Part shown: in pieces, positions 1 through 8,529 of the stretch
How positions within the stretch are numbered: position 1 is the stretch's first letter
Layout: each line of letters opens with the position of its first letter
Source of the DNA: Candidatus Aminicenantota bacterium
GTDB taxonomy: Bacteria > Acidobacteriota > Aminicenantia > UBA2199
Length of the DNA stretch: 64,000 bases
Assembly: GCA_026393835.1 (NCBI GenBank)
Contig: JAPKZK010000085.1
Coordinates: 62,001-126,000, forward strand
Reading direction: 5' to 3'
The notes under the pieces: generated by a model
What the model was told of the DNA's origin: nothing
What the model saw: the letters and a program-made list of their open reading frames with translations, nothing else
The model's database searches: none
Made by a program: the position numbers and the translations under genes

Positions 1-3000
1 GAAGGCGTGGGGGCGGTGCTGCTCAAACCGTTGGCCGCAGCTCTCCGGGATAAAGACCATATCTATGCCGTTATAAAAGGCAGCGCCATGAATCATGACG
101 GCAAAACCAACGGTTATACGGTTCCCAATCCCAATGCCCAGGCGGAAGTAATCGCCCAGGGCCTGGAAAATGCCGATATCGATCCGCGCACCGTCAGTTA
201 CCTTGAAGCCCACGGGACAGGCACCCTGTTAGGCGACCCAATCGAAATTACCGGGATAACCAAAGCATTCCGGGAGTATACCCGGGACGTGCAATTTTGT
301 GCGCTGGGGTCGGCCAAAGCGAATGTCGGGCATATGGAAGGCGCCGCCGGGATCGGCGCATTAACCAAGACGCTGCTGCAATTAAAGAACCGGCAGCTTG
401 TACCTTCGCTCCATTCACAGGGTTTGAACCCCAACATCGATTTCGCGGCATCCCCGGTATATGTCCAGCAGGAACTCAGCGAATGGAAGCAGCCGGTCAT
501 CGGTGAAAAGGGCAGCGAAAAAAAATATCCCCGGCGGGCCGGCGTCAGCGCTTTCGGCGCCGGTGGGGCCAATGTGCATGTGCTGGTGGAAGAATGGCCG
601 GGCGAAAATCAGCCGGGGCAAAGGGTTAAGCGGGAAAACACCCCGGGACCCCAGGTTATCGTACTTTCAGCCCGGAATGAAGAACGATTGATAGAATATG
701 CCGGAAATTTGGCGGCTTACCTTGAAAATTCCAGTATGGTACAGGGGGCGGCCGGCCGGCCTGGCCATCCCGGCGTGGACCTGGAAGAACTGGCTTACAC
801 TTTGCAGGTAGGCCGGGAGGCCATGAACGAACGACTGGCCGTGATGGCGTCCGGCCCCGGGGAATTGCAGGAAAAATTGTCGCGCTTCAGCCGGGGTGAA
901 ACCGGTATAGAAGATTTATATAAGGGAAACCTGAAGTCAGGAAGGGGAATCTCCGGGCTTCTACTCCAGGGAAGGGCGGGGGAGGAATTCCTGGGGATGC
1001 TCATCAAAGATCGTGACTACAGCCGGTTGGCTCAATTGTGGGTATCCGGGGTGGATATCGATTGGCAGGTATTTTATCCGGGGGGGCCCCCGGCCCGGGT
1101 ATCTTTGCCCACTTACCCCTTTGCCCGGGAACGCTGCTGGTTCAGAGAGTCCGGGGACTTCAGCCGCGGCATAAGCGCCGGCTGGTCCCGGCAGGACAGG
1201 CTCCATCCCATGCTGGACAGTAATAACTCCAACTTCGAAGAGCAGAAATTTTCGACCCGGTTTACCGGGAACGAGTTTTATCTAACCGATCATGTGGTGG
1301 CAGACCGGAAGGTTTTGCCCGGGGTGGCCTTTATCGAAATGGCGCGGGCGGCCGGTGAAATAGCCGCCGGGGAAAAAGTACGCAAGATTAAAAATATAGT
1401 CTGGGCCAGGCCGGTGGTGGTAGATAGTGACGCCGGTGCGATTAACCTGCGCTTGTATCCGGGCGATGACGCAGTGGAATTTGAAGTGGACAGCGAAGAC
1501 GACGGGAAACAGCCCATTGTGCATGCCCAGGGCAAGTTGGTCTATGAGAACCGTTCCCGGGAAGCAAGCGCTCCCGGACCCGGCAATATGGATACGGAAG
1601 CGATAATGCAGCGCTGCCCGCATGTCATGGAAAGCGGGGAATGTTACCGGTTGTTCAAGGCAGCGGGTTTACAGTACGGTCCTACCTTTCAAGGGATACG
1701 CACACTCCATTATAATGGCAAGGAAGCCCTGGCCCACATCGAGCTGCCGGCGGCAGCCCGGGAAAAAGAAGGTTTTGCCGGTTTTGTACTGCACCCGTCT
1801 TTAATGGATGCCGCCTTGCAAACCGTCATTGCCCTGCTGCCGGGAAAGGAAAATAACCCCCGGGCGCCGTACCTGCCTTTTACCCTGGGGGAAGTGGAGA
1901 TATTCGATTCATTGTCCCCCGATGTTTTGGTATATACGGTCCCTGCCCGGGATAACCAGGCGCCCGGGGCCCGCTTGAATACCTTCGATATCCACATCCT
2001 GGACAATGGCGGCAAGCTGTTGGTAAGACTGAAGGATTTTTCCATCCGGGCGCTGGCGCCGCAAGGAAAGGATAACCTTCTCCAAACCCTGTACTACCGC
2101 TGCAAATGGGAAGAATCCCCGGGCTGGGAAAACCCGCCGGGGAGACAACACCCACCGGGACCGGCAGAACCGGGAGTAGGAACTATCCTGGTCTTCGATG
2201 TAAACGAAGCGCTTCGGGACGCCCTGTCGGGGCGTTACCCCGGCCAAAGCGGCGCGCCCCGGGTTCTCCTGGTCAAGCCCGGCGAGCGCTTCCTGGAGAA
2301 CGGCAGCGGGGTATACACCGTTAATCCCGGCTGTTTCACCGACTATCGGAAATTATTTGAAACGCTGGAACAACAAAAGGTACTGCCGGCCAAAATCCTG
2401 CACCTGTGGTCGCAGGAAAATTTCTCCGCTGATAAACCGACCCTGGACCTTCGACTGGAGAGAGGTTTTTACTCGGTCTTCCACATCAGCCGGGTATTGA
2501 TGACCATGACCCGGAAACTTTCGGGCCACGTGCGCTTGATATATATCTATCCCCGGCTCAATGGCGAAATCCAACCCCAGTATGCGGCAGTAGGAGGGTT
2601 TGCCCATACGGTCCGCCAGGAAAATTCCAACTTCATCTATAAAACCGTGGAACTGCCCCAAACCTCTACCGGGGACGAAGCGCCGGCGGCCCCGGCCTGG
2701 GTGGATTTCCTGTTGAGAGAATTCGAGGAAGACTCCGGCGTGGAGATTCGTTATGAAGGTAGTCGCCGTTGGGTCAGACGCCTCCGGGAATTTGACCTGG
2801 AAAAGGAAGCCGAAACCCTGCAAGCGGCAGGAACAACCCTGCCATTGCAAGAAAAAGGGGTATACCTGGTCACCGGCGGCGCCGGGGGCCTGGGGCTTCT
2901 CCTGGCCCAATACCTGGCCCAACAGGTAAAAGCCAGGTTGGTACTGGTCGACCGCGCGGAACTAAACGCCGCTAAAGAGGCGGAAATCCAAAAGTTACAG

Positions 3001-6000
3001 GAACTCGGCGCGGAAGTGATTTTCATAAAAGCCGATACGGCCAACCCCCAGGAGATCGACGGGCTGATGGAACAAATTAAAAAAAGATATCATGCCCTTA
3101 ATGGAATTATCCACTGCGCCGGTATGATCCATGACGCCCTGGTAACCAAAAAGACGCCGGAACAGATGGCGCAGGTATTGGCCCCCAAGGTCCACGGCGC
3201 GATATGCCTGGATGAAGCCAGCCAGGGGGAAAACCTGGATTTCTTTGTGATGTATTCGTCGGCAGCGGCGATTTTAGGGAACCCCGGGCAATGTGATTAT
3301 GCGTTTGCCAACAGTTTCATGGATTACTATGCCGGGGTCCGGGAAAAGCGGCGGGCCAATGGGCTGCGCAAAGGTAAAACCCTCTCTATTAATTGGCCTT
3401 TGTGGCAGTACGGGGGAATGAGGATCGATGAACACAGCGAGAAGCTGATGACCACGAGGATGGGGATGACGCCCCTGCCCACCGCGGCCGGGCTAAATGC
3501 CTTTATAAAGGGACTGTTACCCACAGACAGCCAGTTGGCCGTGGCCCATGGGAACGCCGCTAAGATAAGACAGGCGCTGGACCCTGACCGGGAAAGACTT
3601 AAAAAGGAAGAAGCTTCCGCTGCGGCGGCGCCCCAAAGCCCGGGCGAAGGAAACGAAATACTTTCAAAACTTCAACGGGACCTGGGGAAAATCGCTGTCC
3701 ATATATTAAAGATTAATGAGAAAGATTTTGAAGCCGATGGCGATTTGCATGAATATGGATTCGATTCGATTTCGTTAACGGAATTTGCCAATTTAATCGA
3801 TGCCAAATATAATCTTGAGATAACGCCGGCGGTATTTTTCGAGTTGGAACGTCCCAGCGTGGCCTCGCTGGCGCAAAAATTGTATAAAACCCAGGCCGGC
3901 GTCTTTGAGCAATTTTTCCGGGAGCCATTGCCGGGGGTAAACCCGCTGGCGGAGTGGGAAAAGGAAACGCCGGCCCCGGGATGGGGGGAGGCGGAAGCGC
4001 CGCCGTTGGGGCCATCGAGGTCCCGGCAGCGTTCCCGGTTCCAGGACAGGACCCCGGTAAAAGAACACTCGGAGCAGCCGGACCGCGAACCCATCGCCAT
4101 TATCGGCATGAGCGGTGTAATGCCCCAGTGCCGGGACCTGGAAACTTTCTGGAAACACCTGGCATCCGGGGATGATTTAATCAGCGAAGCGCCCGTCGAT
4201 CGCTGGGATTGGAAAGCCTTGCCTGCCGACCTGGGGGGCGCGCGCTGGGGCGGCTTCATGAAAGAAATAGACAAATTCGACGCCGAATTTTTCGGTATAT
4301 CACCCCGTGAAGCAGAGTTGATGGACCCCCAGCAAAGAATATTCCTGGAAACCACCTGGAAAACCATCGAAGACGCGGGCTATGCCATCTCGAGTTTATC
4401 CGGGACCAGGACCGGCATATTCGTGGGCGTTTCCAGCGGGGACTATTTTGAGATTTTATCCCCGCGCCTCGATAAACTGGAAACCCATGAATCCACGGGC
4501 AAAGCCCATTCGATTTTGGCCAATCGCATATCCTTCCTGTTAAATTTCCATGGGCCCAGTGTGGCCGTCGATACCGCCTGTTCCAGTTCATTGGTGGCCA
4601 TACACCATGCAGTGATGGCCATACGGGGTGGGACTTGCGACATGGCGATTGCCGGTGGGGTGAATGTCATGCTGACGCCGAAGTGGTTCCAGGTATTTCA
4701 CGCGGCCAGCATGTTATCGGAAGATGGTCGCTGCAAAACATTCGATGCGCGGGCCAACGGGTACGTACGAGGGGAAGGCGCCGGGGCGATTTTTCTAAAA
4801 CCCTTGAGCCGCGCCCTGGTCGACCACGATCATATTTATGCCGTAATCAAAGCGACCGCCGAAAATCACGGCGGTCGCGCCAAGTCTTTAACGGCCCCCA
4901 ATGCCAATGCCCAGGCGGAGTTATTGGTCGCAGCCTACCGGGAAGCCGGGGTTGATCCCGCCACCGTGAGTTATATCGAAGCCCACGGCACCGGCACCAG
5001 CCTGGGCGACCCCATTGAGATCAATGGCTTAAAAAAGGCCTTCCAGGAGTTGTACAAACGGGAAGGTAAGGTGTTTAACGGCAAACCCCACTGCGGCATC
5101 GCCTCGGTGAAAACCAATATCGGGCACCTGGAAGCAGCGGCCGGGATCGCCGGTCTCCTGAAGGTGCTCCTGGCGATGAAATACCGGGAACTGCCCGGCA
5201 ATGTTCATTTCCAGGAACTCAACCCCTATATCGATCTCCAGGACAGTCCCTTTTACATCGTGAAGGAAACCAAGCCATGGCAATACCTGGTGGATGAGCA
5301 TAACCGGCCGGGGCTGCGAAGGGCCGGCGTCAGTTCCTTTGGCTTCGGCGGCTCCAATGCCCACGTGGTGTTGGAAGAGTATTCAGTCCCCGCCCATGAA
5401 TATCCCGCAGATTTCCCCCAACTCATCGTGATGTCCGCGAAGAATGAAGATAGACTAAAAGCCGGCGTAAAGCAGATGTTGGAGCGCCTGGAAAGAAACG
5501 AAATTGCTCCGAAAACCGGGCAGACGCCAATCCAGGGTGGTTTCGAGAAAGTACGCCGGGATTTAATGCGGATTGCCGCCGGTATTTTACATATAAAAGA
5601 AAGCGATATCGACGCCAACGAAAACCTGGAAGAGATGGGTTTTGATCAGGTCGGTTTAGCCAGGTTGGCAGAAGAAATAAATACAACATATGGCCGGGAC
5701 ATAACCATGGACATATTCCCGGGAAACTCCTCGCTGCATTCGTTGGCCCGGTATGTTCCCGAGAATGAGGCCGCGCCGGCAAGCGGCGGCAGTTACCCGG
5801 ACGCGCTCCCCCTGGCCGATATCGCCTATACCTTACAGGTAGGGCGGGAACCCATGGAGGAACGGTTGGCCCTGGCGGCTTCAAACACCAGGGAATTATG
5901 CGAGAAATTGCGGCAATTTGACCGGGGCGATTCAGATATAAAAGATTTTTATCGGGGGAATATAAAAGCCCTGCGGGAAAATCCCGGCGCTATCCCGGCT

Positions 6001-8517
6001 GTCCCGGCCAACCCGGTAGGAGAAGGATTATCCAAACTTGCCCAGGCCTGGGTAACCGGGGAAAAAATCGACTGGCAATCGCTGTATCCAACCCCTGGCC
6101 CGTATCGGGTCAGCCTGTCCACTTATCCCTTTGAGAGAAAGAGATACTGGGTAGAGGCGATGCCGGGAACCACGGGGATATCGATATCACCAACGGCGCT
6201 TCAACCGGCGCCTGCAGCGAAACCGGTGAAAAAGGAATTCGCGTCCGATGATAGTATGATACGGTCCCGGGTTAAAGAGATTTTAGCGGAAGTGCTTTAT
6301 ATGACGCCCGCTAAAATCGATGAAGAAAAACTTTTTGTAGACCTGGGGCTGGATTCGATCCTTGGCATAGAGTTTGTAAATAAATTCAATAAATATTTTA
6401 AAGTACCGCTGAAAGCCACCAACCTGTACGATTATTCGACGGTAAAAGAATTGGCCGGCTATATCGCCAGCCTCGCTGCCGACAGCGGAGACACAGTAGT
6501 GGAGATGGCGGTGGCCGGGGATTATCCCGGCGAAACCGGCGAAGTTGTAGGTCGGTCCGGGGATATTGCAGTCATCGGTATGTCCGGTAGGTTCCCGGGC
6601 GCAGAACATGTGTGGGAATTGTGGCGGCGTTTGGAACAGGGCGAAAGCTCCATCAGCGAAGCGCCGCGGGAACGCTGGGATACCCGGGCGCTCTATGACC
6701 CGGAACCCGGGACGCCGGGCAAAACCTACTGCAAATGGGGTGGATTTCTCCCGGATGTGGATAAATTCGATCCCCTTTTCTTTAACATCTCCCCGGCTGA
6801 AGCTTCATTAATGGACCCGCAGCAGCGGCTTTTCCTGGAAGGGGCCTGGCATGCGCTGGAAAATGCGGGGTATTCGGCGGCGGCAGTGGATAACATGAAA
6901 TGCGGCGTTTACGTGGGCGTAATGAGCACCAATGAGTATAACCCCCAACACCTGTTTAATTCCAGTTCGATCCTGGCGGCCCGGATCGCTTATTTCCTGA
7001 ATCTCAAGGGGCCGGCCATATCTATGGATACGGCTTGTTCCTCTTCCCTGGTGGCCATCCACCTGGCCTGCAAGAGTTTGTTGAACGGCGAGAGCGATAT
7101 GATGCTGGCCGGGGGAGTTACCCTGTATTTAACCGGGAAGTCGTATATCGAAATGAGCAAATCCGGGATGCTGTCGCCCGAAGGTAAATGTAAAACTTTT
7201 GACAACGGCGCCGACGGCTTTGTGCCCGGGGAAGGCGTGGGCGTGGTGGTGCTGAAACTCTTGGAAAAGGCGATCCGGGATAAAGATCATATTTATGGCG
7301 TGATCAAAGGTTCGGCCCTCAACCAGGATGGCAGGACCAACGGGATTACCGCCCCCAGCGCCAACTCGCAGCGCGACCTGGAGGCAATGGTATACCGGGA
7401 AAGCGAAATTAATCCCGGGACGATTACTTATGTGGAAGCCCATGGAACAGGAACCCACCTGGGCGACCCGATTGAAATCCAGGCCCTCACAGAAGCATTC
7501 AGGCAATATACCCAGGAAAAACAGTATTGCGCCATCGGGTCCATTAAGACCAATATCGGGCACACCTCTGCCGCCGCTGGCGCTGCCGGTGTAATGAAGG
7601 TACTCCTGGCGCTTAGGAATCGGAAAATCCCGCCCTCGCTTAATTTCAAGCAAGCCAATATACATATCGATTTTCAAAACAGCCCATTTTATGTAAATAC
7701 CCAACTGGTGGACTGGAAATCACGGCCGGGTCAACCCCGGCGCGCTGCGGTCAGCTCATTTGGCTACAGCGGCACCAATGCCCATTTGGTAATCGAAGAG
7801 GCGCCCGAACCCGGGCGCGAGGAACCCCTCAGCCCCAAACCCGCCTGGATTATCCCCCTCTCGGCCAGGACCGCTGAATCGCTAACCCGGAAAATCGCTG
7901 ATTTAAACCGGTGGTTGATGACAGACGGCGAAGGAGAAGGTACGGCGGCGGCGCTTGAGAATATATCTTATACGCTCTTTATGGGCCGGACCCATTTCCC
8001 CTGGCGATTGGCCCTTGTGGTAACGGATATCGTCGAACTAAAGCAAAAAATCGCCGGGATTCAAAAGGAAAGCGCCAAAACGCTGGAAACAATCACCCCT
8101 TTAATCGAGAATCCGGCCCCGCTGGAACCGGCCCTCAAGGAACAGGGGGAACAATGGCTCCGGGAATTACGGCAGACCCTTTCCCCTTCCCCGGGTTTGG
8201 CGGGTTATTTAGAGAAACTGTCGGCGTTGGCGGAATTGTACATGAAAGGGTTCGACCTGGATTGGCAGCTTCTTTACCCCGAAGAGACCCGACGGCGTAT
8301 CCCCCTGCCCATGTACCCCTTTGCCCGGAAGCGCTATTGGAAACCGGGACCCGGGCATGCGGCGGATTCCGCGGACCCTGGAGAAACGGAAAAAAGACTC
8401 CGGGAAAAAGCCGAGATGCTGCTGGCCCGGATATTGGCAAACCCCATAAATACCACACCAATAGACACAAACAGTCATAAACCGGCAAAAATAAAACTCA
8501 GGAATCCCAGACCCTAA
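1..8517 (+). CDS. trans-AT polyketide synthase, 5'-partial (KS-DH-KR-ACP-KS-psiACP-ACP-KS)
   Basis: Reading is open from base 1, so the N-terminus lies outside the window; about 2838 residues are present. Domains in order by nucleotide: C-terminal part of KS1 (1-595; HGTGT His at 211, second His at 331), post-KS linker, DH (about 1200-2060), KR with N-terminal structural half (2080-3560; TGGAGGLG, Tyr 3298, Asn 3310), ACP1 (Ser 3766), KS2 (Cys 4579, His 4984 and 5125), an ACP-like insert without serine (5530-5765), ACP2 (Ser 6355), KS3 (Cys 7036, His 7441 and 7561). There is no acyltransferase domain, so extender units must be loaded in trans. The KR keeps the second Asp of the LDD motif (IHD), which predicts B-type stereochemistry. 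The protein ends in a 50-residue tail that looks like the first helix of an ACP; the next protein begins with an ACP, 12 bases downstream. The product is unknown. Confidence 0.95.
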   Translation, partial: EGVGAVLLKPLAAALRDKDHIYAVIKGSAMNHDGKTNGYTVPNPNAQAEVIAQGLENADIDPRTVSYLEAHGTGTLLGDPIEITGITKAFREYTRDVQFCALGSAKANVGHMEGAAGIGALTKTLLQLKNRQLVPSLHSQGLNPNIDFAASPVYVQQELSEWKQPVIGEKGSEKKYPRRAGVSAFGAGGANVHVLVEEWPGENQPGQRVKRENTPGPQVIVLSARNEERLIEYAGNLAAYLENSSMVQGAAGRPGHPGVDLEELAYTLQVGREAMNERLAVMASGPGELQEKLSRFSRGETGIEDLYKGNLKSGRGISGLLLQGRAGEEFLGMLIKDRDYSRLAQLWVSGVDIDWQVFYPGGPPARVSLPTYPFARERCWFRESGDFSRGISAGWSRQDRLHPMLDSNNSNFEEQKFSTRFTGNEFYLTDHVVADRKVLPGVAFIEMARAAGEIAAGEKVRKIKNIVWARPVVVDSDAGAINLRLYPGDDAVEFEVDSEDDGKQPIVHAQGKLVYENRSREASAPGPGNMDTEAIMQRCPHVMESGECYRLFKAAGLQYGPTFQGIRTLHYNGKEALAHIELPAAAREKEGFAGFVLHPSLMDAALQTVIALLPGKENNPRAPYLPFTLGEVEIFDSLSPDVLVYTVPARDNQAPGARLNTFDIHILDNGGKLLVRLKDFSIRALAPQGKDNLLQTLYYRCKWEESPGWENPPGRQHPPGPAEPGVGTILVFDVNEALRDALSGRYPGQSGAPRVLLVKPGERFLENGSGVYTVNPGCFTDYRKLFETLEQQKVLPAKILHLWSQENFSADKPTLDLRLERGFYSVFHISRVLMTMTRKLSGHVRLIYIYPRLNGEIQPQYAAVGGFAHTVRQENSNFIYKTVELPQTSTGDEAPAAPAWVDFLLREFEEDSGVEIRYEGSRRWVRRLREFDLEKEAETLQAAGTTLPLQEKGVYLVTGGAGGLGLLLAQYLAQQVKARLVLVDRAELNAAKEAEIQKLQELGAEVIFIKADTANPQEIDGLMEQIKKRYHALNGIIHCAGMIHDALVTKKTPEQMAQVLAPKVHGAICLDEASQGENLDFFVMYSSAAAILGNPGQCDYAFANSFMDYYAGVREKRRANGLRKGKTLSINWPLWQYGGMRIDEHSEKLMTTRMGMTPLPTAAGLNAFIKGLLPTDSQLAVAHGNAAKIRQALDPDRERLKKEEASAAAAPQSPGEGNEILSKLQRDLGKIAVHILKINEKDFEADGDLHEYGFDSISLTEFANLIDAKYNLEITPAVFFELERPSVASLAQKLYKTQAGVFEQFFREPLPGVNPLAEWEKETPAPGWGEAEAPPLGPSRSRQRSRFQDRTPVKEHSEQPDREPIAIIGMSGVMPQCRDLETFWKHLASGDDLISEAPVDRWDWKALPADLGGARWGGFMKEIDKFDAEFFGISPREAELMDPQQRIFLETTWKTIEDAGYAISSLSGTRTGIFVGVSSGDYFEILSPRLDKLETHESTGKAHSILANRISFLLNFHGPSVAVDTACSSSLVAIHHAVMAIRGGTCDMAIAGGVNVMLTPKWFQVFHAASMLSEDGRCKTFDARANGYVRGEGAGAIFLKPLSRALVDHDHIYAVIKATAENHGGRAKSLTAPNANAQAELLVAAYREAGVDPATVSYIEAHGTGTSLGDPIEINGLKKAFQELYKREGKVFNGKPHCGIASVKTNIGHLEAAAGIAGLLKVLLAMKYRELPGNVHFQELNPYIDLQDSPFYIVKETKPWQYLVDEHNRPGLRRAGVSSFGFGGSNAHVVLEEYSVPAHEYPADFPQLIVMSAKNEDRLKAGVKQMLERLERNEIAPKTGQTPIQGGFEKVRRDLMRIAAGILHIKESDIDANENLEEMGFDQVGLARLAEEINTTYGRDITMDIFPGNSSLHSLARYVPENEAAPASGGSYPDALPLADIAYTLQVGREPMEERLALAASNTRELCEKLRQFDRGDSDIKDFYRGNIKALRENPGAIPAVPANPVGEGLSKLAQAWVTGEKIDWQSLYPTPGPYRVSLSTYPFERKRYWVEAMPGTTGISISPTALQPAPAAKPVKKEFASDDSMIRSRVKEILAEVLYMTPAKIDEEKLFVDLGLDSILGIEFVNKFNKYFKVPLKATNLYDYSTVKELAGYIASLAADSGDTVVEMAVAGDYPGETGEVVGRSGDIAVIGMSGRFPGAEHVWELWRRLEQGESSISEAPRERWDTRALYDPEPGTPGKTYCKWGGFLPDVDKFDPLFFNISPAEASLMDPQQRLFLEGAWHALENAGYSAAAVDNMKCGVYVGVMSTNEYNPQHLFNSSSILAARIAYFLNLKGPAISMDTACSSSLVAIHLACKSLLNGESDMMLAGGVTLYLTGKSYIEMSKSGMLSPEGKCKTFDNGADGFVPGEGVGVVVLKLLEKAIRDKDHIYGVIKGSALNQDGRTNGITAPSANSQRDLEAMVYRESEINPGTITYVEAHGTGTHLGDPIEIQALTEAFRQYTQEKQYCAIGSIKTNIGHTSAAAGAAGVMKVLLALRNRKIPPSLNFKQANIHIDFQNSPFYVNTQLVDWKSRPGQPRRAAVSSFGYSGTNAHLVIEEAPEPGREEPLSPKPAWIIPLSARTAESLTRKIADLNRWLMTDGEGEGTAAALENISYTLFMGRTHFPWRLALVVTDIVELKQKIAGIQKESAKTLETITPLIENPAPLEPALKEQGEQWLRELRQTLSPSPGLAGYLEKLSALAELYMKGFDLDWQLLYPEETRRRIPLPMYPFARKRYWKPGPGHAADSADPGETEKRLREKAEMLLARILANPINTTPIDTNSHKPAKIKLRNPRP
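5523..5765 (+). other. ACP-like pseudodomain without phosphopantetheine serine, inside the KS2 post-KS linker
   Basis: The post-KS linker of KS2 starts normally (LIVMSAKNEDRLK) and resumes at the usual LADIAYTLQVGRE motif near 5815. Between these lies an extra stretch of about 80 residues with the helix pattern of an acyl carrier protein. The GxDS motif reads GFDQ; the serine position is a Gln codon at 5647-5649. It cannot carry a phosphopantetheine arm. It may be a decayed carrier or a protein-protein contact element. Confidence 0.75.
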
Positions 8518-8529
8518 CGGAGAGACAAC

